The position numbers were made by a program, and so were the translations under genes. A stretch of DNA of 26,999 nt, from contig NZ_JAHACR010000024.1 of NCBI RefSeq assembly GCF_018375725.1, forward strand, positions 1-26,999, written 5' to 3'. Positions 7,877-15,679 of the stretch are shown piece after piece. Below the pieces are notes generated by a model, which was given only the letters and a program-made list of their open reading frames with translations, did not search any database and was not told where the DNA came from. Within the stretch, counting starts at the first letter, position 1; each line of letters starts with the position of its first letter. This DNA is from Burkholderia sp. (GTDB lineage: Bacteria > Pseudomonadota > Gammaproteobacteria > Burkholderiales > Burkholderiaceae).

Positions 7877-10462
7877 TTACGTGGCAGGCTCAGCTGCCGT
7901 GGCACTCTTGTCGAAAGGCTTGTAGGCCAGCAACCGCAGCGCGTTGGCAACCACGAGCAAGGTAGACCCCTCATGGAAGATGACCGCCGTACCGATGTTC
8001 AGCCCTAGCACGGTTGCCGGAATCAGCACCGCCACGACGCCAAGACTCATCCACAGGTTCTGCTTGATGACGCGGCTCGTACTTCTCGACAGGCCCACAG
8101 CGAACGGCAATTGCGCCAGATCGTCGGCCATCAGTGCCACGTCGGCGGTCTCCAACGCAACATCGGAGCCTGCGGCACCCATCGCGATGCCCACGGTCGC
8201 GTTAGCCATGGCGGGTCCATCATTGACGCCGTCTCCCACCATCGCCACCTTGCCGTGCTCGGTGCGCAGTTTCTTGATCTCCTCGACCTTCTGCTCGGGC
8301 ATAAGGTCTCCTTGGGCCTCGGTCAGGCCAACGGTTTGCGCAACGGCCTCGGCCACCTTCTGGCTGTCGCCGGAAATCATAATTAGCCGCTCGATGCCGA
8401 GTTTCCTGAGTTCGCCCATGACTCGGCCAGCGACGGGGCGCGGCGTGTCCATGACGCCGATCACGCCCAGGAAGCGCGCTCCCTTGCGGATGATCATCGT
8501 CGTATGTCCGTCGGCGATGAGTTTCTTGTTGGCCTCGTCGATGTCATCAGGGACGGTTGAATCAGACAGCTCCCTGAACAGAATCGGCTTGCCGATGTGG
8601 ACAGTCTCGCCCCCTAACTGAGCCCGGACACCGCGCCCGGTGATGCTTTTGACATCCACAGCCTGCGGCAGATCGGTCTTGTCTCGCAGCCGTTCCTTCG
8701 CCCCGTTGACAATCGCCGCGGCGAGCGGGTGGTCGCTGTGTTCTTCCACCGCCAGCGCCACTGCCAGCAGTTCGTGCTCAGGCACGCCTTGAGCTGGGAC
8801 CACCTCGGTGAGCTTCGGCTTCCCCTCGGTCAGCGTGCCGGTCTTGTCAAAGGCAATTGAGGTTAGCGTGCCCAGGTTCTCCAAAGGCCCACCACCCTTG
8901 ACCAGCACACCGCTCCGCGCGGCGCGCGCTACGCCGCTGAGAACTGCACTGGGCACTGAGATTGCGAGCGCGCAGGGGCTGGCAGCCACCAACACGGCCA
9001 TCGCCCTGTAGAAGGTGTGGGAGAATGGCTCATCGATAACAACACCAGCGCACAGCAGCAGACCGACCAACACCAGCACTGATGGCACGAAGATGCGCTC
9101 GAACTTCTCGGTGAACTGCTGTGTCGGCGAGCGCTGGGCCTCCGCCTCAGTGACCATCTTGATGACGCGCGCCATCGTCGACTGATCGGCCTTTCGGGCG
9201 ACCATGATATCCATGGCGCCCGCGCCGTTGATCGTGCCGGCGAAGACGCGGCTCTCAGCCGCTACGCCCTCGAAGCGCCCGATTGTGATTCGGCCATCCT
9301 CGACGGGGCGCTTGTCGACTGGAACACTCTCGCCCGTGACCGGTGCCTGATTGACGCTGGAAGTGCCAACGACCACAACACCGTCCGCAGGCAGCCGCTC
9401 GTTGGGCTTCACGACGACGACGTCGCCTACTTCCAGCTTCTCCAGTGGCACAACCTCCGTCCCGGAATCGCGCCGCACCGTGGCCGTGTCAGGTGCAAGC
9501 TTGGTTAAGGCCTCGATGGCACGCCGGGCCCTACCCATGGCGTAGTGCTCGAGCGAATGCCCAAGGCTGAAGAGGAACAGCAACAAAGCGCCTTCTCCCC
9601 AGGAGCCCAGAGCCGCGGCACCCGCAGCCGCTACGAGCATGAGCGTGTCGATCTCGAAACGCTTGGCACGCAGGTTCTCGATGGCTTCTTGGATGGTGTA
9701 GTAGCCGCCGAAGAAGTACGAAACCACGTAGCAGTGGGTGGACAGCCATTCAAGACCGGTGCCGCGTCGCCCCACGAGCCATCCAGCCATCAGGAAGACT
9801 CCGGACAAGCAAGCAAAGATCAGCTCGGTCTTTTCGCCGAACAACCCGCCGTGTCGATGGCTGTGCTCGCCGCCCTCGTCTTTCCCGCAAGTGTGGTTGG
9901 CTCGCTGCAGCGCACGGTGGTCATTGGCAGCCGCCTTATGCCCTGCCGTGCCGGAATCTGCGGATGCCTTGCAAGAGCGGACCGCCGTGGTCGGCTGAAC
10001 AGCCGGCGTTGCCCAATTCACAGAGATATCGAGTAAGGTCAGGCGCTGCGTGAGATCGGACTCGTCAGTGAGGGAACGGTCGTATTCGATGCGGACAACG
10101 CCGCTTGGCGATACGTCGGCCTCAATGATCCCACCGAGTGAGCGCAGCTGCTCAGCAACACGCCTGGTGGCACGCACATGCATCGGCGCATTCACTCGTC
10201 CCACAATGTGCGCGAAGCGGCCCGCCACAGCGAGCCCTTCAGACCGAATCAGCTCACGCAGCCTGCTTAGTGAGATCACGGCGGGGTCGTAGTGCACACA
10301 CAACTGCGGCTCTCCTTCAGCCGCGCCAGTGATATGAGCCCCTTCAATGCCAGGCCTGTCCGCCAGCTTGTCTTGCAGGCGGCTCACGCAGCGGTCTTCG
10401 GCGCCATATATGTCCGGCAGAACCAACGGCAGATCCAGCCGCAGCTTCTGGATGTCGCTCAT
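7877..10462 (-). CDS. P1B-4 type heavy-metal-translocating ATPase (CzcP/CtpD/CoaT-like)
   Basis: An 861-residue inner-membrane metal-exporting ATPase. It has the actuator TGES (376-379), the phosphorylation site DKTGTLTEGKP (Asp539), the hinge GDGVNDGPAMA, and the transmembrane metal site SPC (495-497) in place of the CPC or CPH of Cu and Zn/Cd classes. It also has HEGST (830-834) in the last membrane helix. SPC plus HEG[GS]T marks subgroup P1B-4, reported to export Co, Zn, Cd or Fe. The first 210 residues hold two HMA-like folds without CxxC and a linker rich in His and Cys (HTCGKDEGGEHSHRHGG, 190-206). The start at 10462 was chosen because GGAG lies 6 bases upstream; the frame stays open to 10903 (see 10463-10786). 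It is often annotated cadA or zntA by default, which the SPC motif argues against. Confidence 0.9.
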   Translation of the reverse strand: MSDIQKLRLDLPLVLPDIYGAEDRCVSRLQDKLADRPGIEGAHITGAAEGEPQLCVHYDPAVISLSRLRELIRSEGLAVAGRFAHIVGRVNAPMHVRATRRVAEQLRSLGGIIEADVSPSGVVRIEYDRSLTDESDLTQRLTLLDISVNWATPAVQPTTAVRSCKASADSGTAGHKAAANDHRALQRANHTCGKDEGGEHSHRHGGLFGEKTELIFACLSGVFLMAGWLVGRRGTGLEWLSTHCYVVSYFFGGYYTIQEAIENLRAKRFEIDTLMLVAAAGAAALGSWGEGALLLFLFSLGHSLEHYAMGRARRAIEALTKLAPDTATVRRDSGTEVVPLEKLEVGDVVVVKPNERLPADGVVVVGTSSVNQAPVTGESVPVDKRPVEDGRITIGRFEGVAAESRVFAGTINGAGAMDIMVARKADQSTMARVIKMVTEAEAQRSPTQQFTEKFERIFVPSVLVLVGLLLCAGVVIDEPFSHTFYRAMAVLVAASPCALAISVPSAVLSGVARAARSGVLVKGGGPLENLGTLTSIAFDKTGTLTEGKPKLTEVVPAQGVPEHELLAVALAVEEHSDHPLAAAIVNGAKERLRDKTDLPQAVDVKSITGRGVRAQLGGETVHIGKPILFRELSDSTVPDDIDEANKKLIADGHTTMIIRKGARFLGVIGVMDTPRPVAGRVMGELRKLGIERLIMISGDSQKVAEAVAQTVGLTEAQGDLMPEQKVEEIKKLRTEHGKVAMVGDGVNDGPAMANATVGIAMGAAGSDVALETADVALMADDLAQLPFAVGLSRSTSRVIKQNLWMSLGVVAVLIPATVLGLNIGTAVIFHEGSTLLVVANALRLLAYKPFDKSATAAEPAT

Positions 10463-10786
10463 GAACGGCTCCATTTTCATACAAATGGCCAGCCGGCCCG
10501 GAAGGTTCACCGGCCACCAGGGTGCTCCATCAGCAAGAGAGTCTATCAGTCCGTTCCAATCGCCGGCAAATAGCGCCGGCTGCGCTGCCCGAAGCAGATG
10601 CTCCGAGCTGAGATCAGGATACCAATCAATCAGATAGGGGCCGACGTCGCGCGGGTCAGGACGTGAAATTCGCCAACTTCCATTACGTCCAGTCTCTTCC
10701 GGTCCGTGACCCGAACGGGTTATGGCGCCCCCCGCGTCTCGTCTAATCCCTCGCTGACAGGTTGAAGGTCGGCCGGGATAAGCACT
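10463..10786 (-). other. coding-like leader upstream of the ATPase, with an arsH-tail-like stretch
   Basis: The ATPase frame stays open through this stretch and encodes protein-like sequence (VGPYLIDWYPDLSSEHLL, then GDWNGLIDSLADGAPWWPVN), but no family is recognised and no well-placed start is visible. At about 10615-10690 the DNA resembles the 3' part of arsH. ATGGAAG, then TTCAC-CTGACCCG, then GTCGGCCCCTATCTGATTGAT line up with the arsH codons for VMEELVKFTLLTRDIGPYLVD, split by a 2-base frame shift. A 17-codon ORF (10683 to 10630, MEVGEFHVLTRATSAPI) covers the first half. This may be a further arsH relic, an mRNA leader, or the end of an older gene fused upstream of the ATPase. Confidence 0.4.
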
Positions 10787-10804
10787 TATGCGAAGGTTCG
10801 CATA
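10787..10804. promoter_or_regulatory. perfect 18-bp palindrome, candidate operator of the ATPase gene
   Basis: TATGCGAA-GG-TTCGCATA is a perfect inverted repeat about 325 bases upstream of the chosen ATPase start and about 260 bases upstream of arsR, in the divergent gap. Size and symmetry fit a dimeric repressor of the ArsR/SmtB or MerR type, but the cognate regulator is not identifiable. Confidence 0.45.
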
Positions 10805-11007
10805 TTCACGAATCCCGGCGGACCCTCTACTAACTGTTACACGATGGTAAGTCGTTGTTTTGGTATGCACTTCCACTACGAACAGTTTGCCGCTCGCCAA
10901 CATCGGAGCGCTCTAATTTTTGCCGTAGGTGCCCGCATCGCTCGAGTTTGCGCCCGACAAGGGGCCGCGGTTCGACACTATCAAATCCAGGCATTCCAAT
11001 GCAGGGC

Positions 11008-11055
11008 CGAAATATCGACCGATTTCTTTCCTGCTTTCGATATTTCGACTACTAT
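11008..11055 (+). promoter_or_regulatory. ars operon promoter with inverted repeat (candidate ArsR operator)
   Basis: CGAAATATCG (11008-11017) and CGATATTTCG (11038-11047) form a perfect 10-bp inverted repeat separated by 20 bases, just before arsR. A TACTAT -10-like hexamer follows at 11050-11055, only 6 bases before the arsR ATG. An ArsR dimer bound here would cover the promoter, which fits autoregulation. No good -35 is obvious (TTTCCT at 11027-11032). Confidence 0.55.
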
Positions 11056-11061
11056 TGAAAC

Positions 11062-11397
11062 ATGGAAACAAACCAAACCATTGCCGCCCTCGCGGCACTC
11101 GCCCACGAATCCCGGCTCGCCGTCTTTCGTGCACTCGTGCAAGCGGGGCCGGAGGGCATGCCGGCCGGGCAGATCGCCACGCTGCTGGACGTGCCGCCGT
11201 CGTCGCTTTCCTTTCATCTGAAGGAACTGGCGCATGCACAACTCGTCACCAGCCGCCAGGAAGGCCGCTTCGTCTTCTACTGCGCGAACTTCGCCACGAT
11301 GAACGGCCTGTTGGCTTACCTCACGGAGAACTGCTGCGGCGGCAATCCCTGCTCGCCTGCGGGCGCGTGTTCCCCGGTCAAGGAGCAACACTCATGA
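11062..11397 (+). CDS. arsR: ArsR-family arsenic-responsive repressor
   Basis: A 111-residue winged-helix repressor, first gene of the ars operon. The helix-turn-helix covers residues about 34-62 (QIATLLDVPPSSLSFHLKELAHAQLV). The C-terminal segment carries Cys91, Cys92 and Cys97 in ENCCGGNPC, resembling the C-terminal arsenite site of the Acidithiobacillus-type ArsR rather than the CVCDL site in the DNA-binding helix of the R773 type. Arsenite binding there should release the operator and induce the operon. The ATG at 11062 lacks a visible Shine-Dalgarno and lies very close to a -10-like box, so the transcript may be leaderless. Its stop overlaps the arsI start (ATGA). Confidence 0.95.
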   Translation: METNQTIAALAALAHESRLAVFRALVQAGPEGMPAGQIATLLDVPPSSLSFHLKELAHAQLVTSRQEGRFVFYCANFATMNGLLAYLTENCCGGNPCSPAGACSPVKEQHS

Positions 11398-11873
11398 AGC
11401 GCTTCCATGTGCACATCAGCGTGCCGGATCTCGTTGACAGCATCCGTTTCTATTCGGCGCTGTTCGCCGCTGAGCCGACCGTCGTCAAGAGCGACTACGC
11501 GAAATGGATGCTCGACGATCCTCGCGTCGACTTCGCGATCTCGCAGCGCGGCGCGGCGCCCGGTCTAGATCATCTTGGCGTGCAGGTCGAAAACGATGCC
11601 GAGCTGGCGGAGATGCATACGCGCTTGAACGGCGCCGCGCTGCCGGTCGACGAGCAAATCGGTACGGCGTGCTGCTACGCCCGCTCCGACAAGTACTGGA
11701 CGGTCGACCCGCAAGGCATCGCATGGGAAACGTACCAGACGCTCGGCGACGTCCCCACCTTCGGCGAATCCCGTAACGCGTCGGCGGCTGAATCGAATGC
11801 CGACGCTTCTGCTTGCTGTTCCCCTGCACGCGGCAAGCCGATCGGCGTGCCGGTGAAATCGTCCTGCTGCTGA
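11394..11873 (+). CDS. arsI: ArsI/CadI-family C-As lyase (vicinal oxygen chelate fold)
   Basis: A 159-residue glyoxalase-fold enzyme. ArsI proteins are Fe(II)-dependent dioxygenases that cleave the C-As bond of trivalent methyl- and aryl-arsenicals, yielding arsenite. Likely iron ligands are His5 (or His7) in FHVHISVPD, His60 in GLDHLGVQ and Glu112 in WETY. The vicinal pair Cys93-Cys94 in TACCYARSDKYW matches the As-binding cysteine pair of characterised ArsI. The C-terminal tail adds two more Cys pairs (141-142, 158-159). The start overlaps the arsR stop by four bases. CadI-type cadmium-induced proteins are the main alternative, but operon context favours arsenic. Confidence 0.88.
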   Translation: MKRFHVHISVPDLVDSIRFYSALFAAEPTVVKSDYAKWMLDDPRVDFAISQRGAAPGLDHLGVQVENDAELAEMHTRLNGAALPVDEQIGTACCYARSDKYWTVDPQGIAWETYQTLGDVPTFGESRNASAAESNADASACCSPARGKPIGVPVKSSCC

Positions 11874-11882
11874 GGTCCAACC

Positions 11883-12377
11883 ATGAGCGACAAGCCCTAC
11901 AACGTGCTGTTCATCTGTACCGGCAATTCCGCCCGATCGATCCTGTCCGAGGGACTGATGAACCGCCTTGGCGAGGGCCGCTTCGTGGCGTACTCGGCGG
12001 GCAGTCATCCGAAAGGCGAGGTGAATCCGTTCGCGCTGCGCGAGCTGGCGCGTTGGCAATTGCCGACCGAAGGCTACCGGAGCAAGAGCTGGGACGAATT
12101 CGCGGCACCCGGCGCACCGGCGCTCGATTTCGTCTTCACCGTGTGCGACAAGGCCACCGGCGAGGTGTGCCCGATCTGGCCCGGTCAACCGATCACCGCA
12201 CATTGGGGTGTGCCTGACCCGGCCGACGTCGAGGGCTCCGACGAACAGAAACAGCAGGCCATGCACGACGCCGCGCTGACGTTGAAGCGTCGTATCGACC
12301 TGCTGCTGTCATTGCCGCTCGCCAAACTCGACAACGTCGCACTGCAAAAGTCCCTGACCGAGATCGGGCAAAAGTAA
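11883..12377 (+). CDS. arsC: thioredoxin-type arsenate reductase (LMW phosphatase fold), copy 1
   Basis: A 164-residue cytoplasmic enzyme reducing arsenate to arsenite. It has the low-molecular-weight phosphatase P-loop CTGNSARS (Cys12) and further cysteines at 88 and 96 in VCDKATGEVCPIWPG, the expected relay for disulfide exchange with thioredoxin. A GAGG lies 7 bases before the ATG, and the gene starts 9 bases after arsI. It is clearly paralogous to the next gene: both share NPFAL, GYRSKSWDEF and the SLTEIGQK / ALTEISQN ends. The arsenite made would leave through Acr3 two genes downstream. Confidence 0.92.
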   Translation: MSDKPYNVLFICTGNSARSILSEGLMNRLGEGRFVAYSAGSHPKGEVNPFALRELARWQLPTEGYRSKSWDEFAAPGAPALDFVFTVCDKATGEVCPIWPGQPITAHWGVPDPADVEGSDEQKQQAMHDAALTLKRRIDLLLSLPLAKLDNVALQKSLTEIGQK

Positions 12378-12394
12378 CTTTGGATCGTCAACCC

Positions 12395-12889
12395 ATGACC
12401 ACGAACGTACTGATCCTCTGCACCCACAACTCGGCGCGCAGCGTGCTGTCCGAAGGGATGCTCAATCATTGGGCCGCGAAGCTCGGCAAGGACGTCCGCG
12501 CATACAGCGCCGGCAGTGCGCCGAGCGGTCGCCTCAATCCGTTCGCGCTGGAAGCGCTGACGACCGCTGGCGTCGACGTGAGCGGCTACCGCAGCAAGAG
12601 CTGGGACGAGTTCGTCGGCGATGGTGCGCCGGAGATGCGCGTCGTCATTACGGTGTGCGACAGCGCGGCCGCCGAGACGTGCCCGTACTGGCCCGGCAGC
12701 CCCGTCAAAGTGCATTGGGGCTACGCCGATCCGTCGAACGCGTTGGGCGGCGACGAAGGCAAGCGACTCGCCTTCGAACTCACGCGCCAGGCGATCGGCT
12801 ATCGCATGCTGCAGTTGTTGGCGCTGCCGCTTGATCGCATGAGCAATGCCGAACTCCAGACGGCGTTGACCGAGATCTCGCAAAACTGA
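12395..12889 (+). CDS. arsC: thioredoxin-type arsenate reductase (LMW phosphatase fold), copy 2
   Basis: A 164-residue tandem paralogue of the preceding reductase with P-loop CTHNSARS (Cys9) and the same later pair Cys88 and Cys96 in VCDSAAAETCPYWPG. All three redox cysteines are kept, so it should be active. The ATG at 12395 is preferred; an in-frame TTG at 12380 would add five residues. The copies differ mostly in the middle (residues 27-60) and in the acidic region near 110-125. That is consistent with an old duplication rather than a recent one. About 60 bases separate it from acr3. Confidence 0.92.
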   Translation: MTTNVLILCTHNSARSVLSEGMLNHWAAKLGKDVRAYSAGSAPSGRLNPFALEALTTAGVDVSGYRSKSWDEFVGDGAPEMRVVITVCDSAAAETCPYWPGSPVKVHWGYADPSNALGGDEGKRLAFELTRQAIGYRMLQLLALPLDRMSNAELQTALTEISQN

Positions 12890-12952
12890 CCATTCGCATG
12901 GCGGTCCGCTGAACCGCGCGGCCGCCGACGACTTCAAGACTGAACCCTATCC

Positions 12953-14026
12953 ATGAACACGTCCAATGTCGCCCCGCCGGGCAAGGCCGTCGCAAAGCCT
13001 TCCATCAATTTCTTCGAACGCTACCTCACCGTCTGGGTGGCGCTGTGCATCGTCGCCGGCATCACGCTCGGCCAGGTGCTGCCCGGCCTGTTCCAGCAGA
13101 TCGGGCGGATGGAATATGCCCAGATCAATCTCCCGGTCGGGCTGCTGATTTGGGTGATGATCATCCCGATGCTGGTCAAGGTCGACTTTGGCGCGCTGCA
13201 TGAAGTGCGTCAGCACGTCAAAGGCATCGGCGTCACGCTCGTCGTCAACTGGCTCGTCAAGCCATTTTCGATGGCGTTTCTCGGTTGGTTGTTCATCCGC
13301 CATCTGTTCGCGCCGATGCTGCCGACGGACCAGCTCGACAGCTACATCGCCGGCCTGATCCTGTTGGCCGCAGCACCGTGTACGGCGATGGTGTTCGTGT
13401 GGAGTCGACTGACGGGCGGCGATCCGCTGTTCACGTTGTCGCAGGTCGCGCTGAACGACAGCATCATGGTGATCGCCTTCGCGCCACTGGTCGGCCTGCT
13501 GCTCGGCATGTCCGCAATCACGGTGCCGTGGGCGACGTTGCTTACGTCCGTCGTGCTCTACATCGTTATCCCGGTGATCATTGCGCAGATCCTGCGTAAG
13601 CGGCTGCTCGCGAATGGTCAGGCTGCATTCGATGCCGCGATGGCGAGGATCGGCCCTTGGTCGATCGCGGCGCTGCTGGCCACGCTTGTGCTGCTGTTCG
13701 CGTTCCAGGGCGAAGCGATCCTGAAGCAGCCTCTGGTGATCGCGCTGCTCGCGGTGCCGATCCTGATTCAAGTGTTCTTCAACTCGGCGCTCGCGTACTG
13801 GCTCAACCGCGCCGTAGGCGAGAAGCACAACATCGCGTGCCCGTCGGCGCTGATCGGCGCATCCAACTTCTTCGAGCTTGCCGTCGCGGCCGCGATCAGC
13901 CTGTTCGGTTTCCATTCCGGCGCGGCACTGGCTACCGTCGTCGGCGTGCTGATCGAGGTGCCGGTCATGCTGTTGGTGGTGCGCATCGTCAACCAGTCGA
14001 AGGGCTGGTACGAGTGCCGGACCTGA
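12953..14026 (+). CDS. acr3: Acr3 arsenite efflux permease
   Basis: A 357-residue inner-membrane arsenite (possibly antimonite) exporter of the bile/arsenite/riboflavin transporter superfamily, with ten predicted membrane helices. The conserved TM4 cysteine is Cys143 in LLAAAPCTAMVFVWS, and a conserved glutamate lies in GASNFFELAVA (Glu308). Both are known to matter in Acr3 proteins. It is unrelated to the ArsB family, and no ArsA ATPase gene is present, so it should be driven by the membrane potential alone. The Shine-Dalgarno is weak. The MFS gene follows after one base, so the two are very probably co-translated. Confidence 0.95.
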   Translation: MNTSNVAPPGKAVAKPSINFFERYLTVWVALCIVAGITLGQVLPGLFQQIGRMEYAQINLPVGLLIWVMIIPMLVKVDFGALHEVRQHVKGIGVTLVVNWLVKPFSMAFLGWLFIRHLFAPMLPTDQLDSYIAGLILLAAAPCTAMVFVWSRLTGGDPLFTLSQVALNDSIMVIAFAPLVGLLLGMSAITVPWATLLTSVVLYIVIPVIIAQILRKRLLANGQAAFDAAMARIGPWSIAALLATLVLLFAFQGEAILKQPLVIALLAVPILIQVFFNSALAYWLNRAVGEKHNIACPSALIGASNFFELAVAAAISLFGFHSGAALATVVGVLIEVPVMLLVVRIVNQSKGWYECRT

Positions 14027-14027
14027 C

Positions 14028-15260
14028 ATGTCCACGCATGCACCCCGCCCGCACGCATGGCTGACGCCGTCGCTCGGGCTGACGCAGATCGTCGGCTGGG
14101 GTTCCATGTTTTACGCGTACGGCGTCCTGATGCAACCGATGCAGGACGAGCTGGGTCTGTCGAAGCCAGTCGTCGTCGGCGCCTATTCGGTGGCGCTGCT
14201 GATCTCGGGGCTGTTGTCCACGTCGGCCGGCAGCATCATCGACCGCGTCGGCGGGCGCGCCCTGATGGCGGGCGGATCGTTGCTGGCGGCGCTGATGCTT
14301 GTCTGCTTGTCACGGGTGAATAACGTGGTCGGGCTGTATCTCGTGTGGGCCGGCATCGGCGTTGCGATGAGCGCAACTCTCTACCAGCCTGCGTTCACCG
14401 TCATCACGCAGATATTCGGTAACGACTACCGCCGCGCGATCACGCACCTGACCTTGTTCGGCGGTTTCGCCAGCACGGTGTTCTGGCCGCTGACGCAAAC
14501 GCTGTTGCAGCACGTCGGATGGCGCGACACATGGCAGCTCTATGCCGGCGCGAATCTGGCGATCTGCGTGCCCGTGCATGTCGCGCTGCCAAGTCGTTCA
14601 CACGCACCGCATGGCGTGACGCCAACGCAAACGGAACAGCCGGCCGCTAACCTTGGCGCTGTCCTGCGCGACCCGGCCTTCTATCTGGTGACCGCGGCGG
14701 TCACGCTCAATGCGCTGGTGTTCGCCGCGATGTCGCTGCACATGATCGCGGTCTTGCAGGCGCATGGCATTTCCGCCGCGAACGCGGCATGGGTGGGGGC
14801 GCTGGTTGGGCCGATGCAGGTTCTCGGCCGCGTGCTGGAAACGACGATCGGCAAACGCGCGAGCACGCGCCAGGTCGGCATGGCCGCGATGGCGTTGCTG
14901 CCGCTTTCGCTGGTCCTGCTCTTTGCGTCCGGGACGTGGCTGCCCGTGTACGTTGTTTTCGCGGCGCTGTATGGCATCGGCAACGGCGTCATGACGATTG
15001 TCCGCGGTGCATTGCCTGCGGAACTGTACGGGCGAACCGCCTATGGCGCGATCAGCGGGGCGATGGCGACGCCCGTGCAGATTGCCATCGCCGCCGGTCC
15101 GTTCGTTGCATCACTCCTGTATGTCGCCGGGAACGGCTATCCCGGCACGCTATTGGCCCTGGCCGGCATCGGCGCGACAGGTGCGATCCTGTTCCGCTAC
15201 GCGATCTTGCATTTGCGCCATCACGCTGTCCCTCTATCGAAGCAAGGAATCTCGACATGA
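14028..15260 (+). CDS. major facilitator superfamily transporter of the ars operon
   Basis: A 410-residue MFS protein with about 12 hydrophobic segments and the usual central cytoplasmic loop (about 180-215). Its N-half shows GWGSMFYAYGVLMQPM, and the loop between helices 2 and 3 holds SIIDRVGGRALM. It begins one base after acr3 and its stop overlaps the next arsC (ATGA), so it is certainly part of the operon. MFS proteins in ars operons include ArsK (trivalent inorganic and organic arsenicals) and ArsJ (1-arseno-3-phosphoglycerate). ArsJ normally pairs with a GAPDH gene, which is absent here, so an ArsK-like role is more likely. The substrate is inferred only. Confidence 0.85.
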   Translation: MSTHAPRPHAWLTPSLGLTQIVGWGSMFYAYGVLMQPMQDELGLSKPVVVGAYSVALLISGLLSTSAGSIIDRVGGRALMAGGSLLAALMLVCLSRVNNVVGLYLVWAGIGVAMSATLYQPAFTVITQIFGNDYRRAITHLTLFGGFASTVFWPLTQTLLQHVGWRDTWQLYAGANLAICVPVHVALPSRSHAPHGVTPTQTEQPAANLGAVLRDPAFYLVTAAVTLNALVFAAMSLHMIAVLQAHGISAANAAWVGALVGPMQVLGRVLETTIGKRASTRQVGMAAMALLPLSLVLLFASGTWLPVYVVFAALYGIGNGVMTIVRGALPAELYGRTAYGAISGAMATPVQIAIAAGPFVASLLYVAGNGYPGTLLALAGIGATGAILFRYAILHLRHHAVPLSKQGIST

Positions 15261-15679
15261 GCAACATCACGATCTATCACAACCCGGATTGCGGCACGTC
15301 GCGCAACGCGCTGGCCCTGATCCGCAACAGCGGCGAGGAGCCTGTCGTCATCGAGTATCTCAGGACGCCCCCGTCGCGGGAAACGCTGGTCAAGCTGCTG
15401 GCCGATGCCGGCCTGACCGTACGCGAGTTACTGCGGGAGAAAGGCACGCCTTATGCGGAACTCGGTCTGGGCGATCCGAAGTGGACCGATGAGCAACTGC
15501 TCGACTTCATCGGGCAGCATCCGATCCTGATGAACCGGCCGATCGTGGTTACGCCGATCGGCACGAAGCTATGCCGGCCGTCCGAAGCCGTGCTGGATAT
15601 CCTGCCGAACCCGCAGACGGGGCCTTTCACCAAGGAAGATGGCGAAGTCGTGATCGATGCGGAGGGCAAGCGTGTCTGA
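15257..15679 (+). CDS. arsC: glutaredoxin-type arsenate reductase (ArsC of the R773 family)
   Basis: A 140-residue arsenate reductase with a thioredoxin-like fold, unrelated to the two LMW-phosphatase-type reductases upstream. The catalytic cysteine is Cys12 in YHNPDCGTSRNAL. Conserved arginines follow (YLRTPP near 61, NRPIVV and LCRPSE), and the protein ends with PQTGPFTKEDGEVVIDAEG. It uses glutathione and glutaredoxin, so the operon can draw on both thiol systems. The ATG overlaps the MFS stop (ATGA), and its 3' end overlaps arsH. A decayed copy of its 3' end lies inverted at 7701-7770. Confidence 0.94.
   Translation: MSNITIYHNPDCGTSRNALALIRNSGEEPVVIEYLRTPPSRETLVKLLADAGLTVRELLREKGTPYAELGLGDPKWTDEQLLDFIGQHPILMNRPIVVTPIGTKLCRPSEAVLDILPNPQTGPFTKEDGEVVIDAEGKRV

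Noticed and set aside
7391..8008. A 205-residue plus-strand frame over the arsH relic and the ATPase 3' end
   Set aside because: It spans a pseudogene and the antisense of the ATPase and has no family resemblance.
12947..14107. A 386-residue minus-strand frame opposite acr3
   Set aside because: It is the antisense shadow of a well-identified membrane protein gene.
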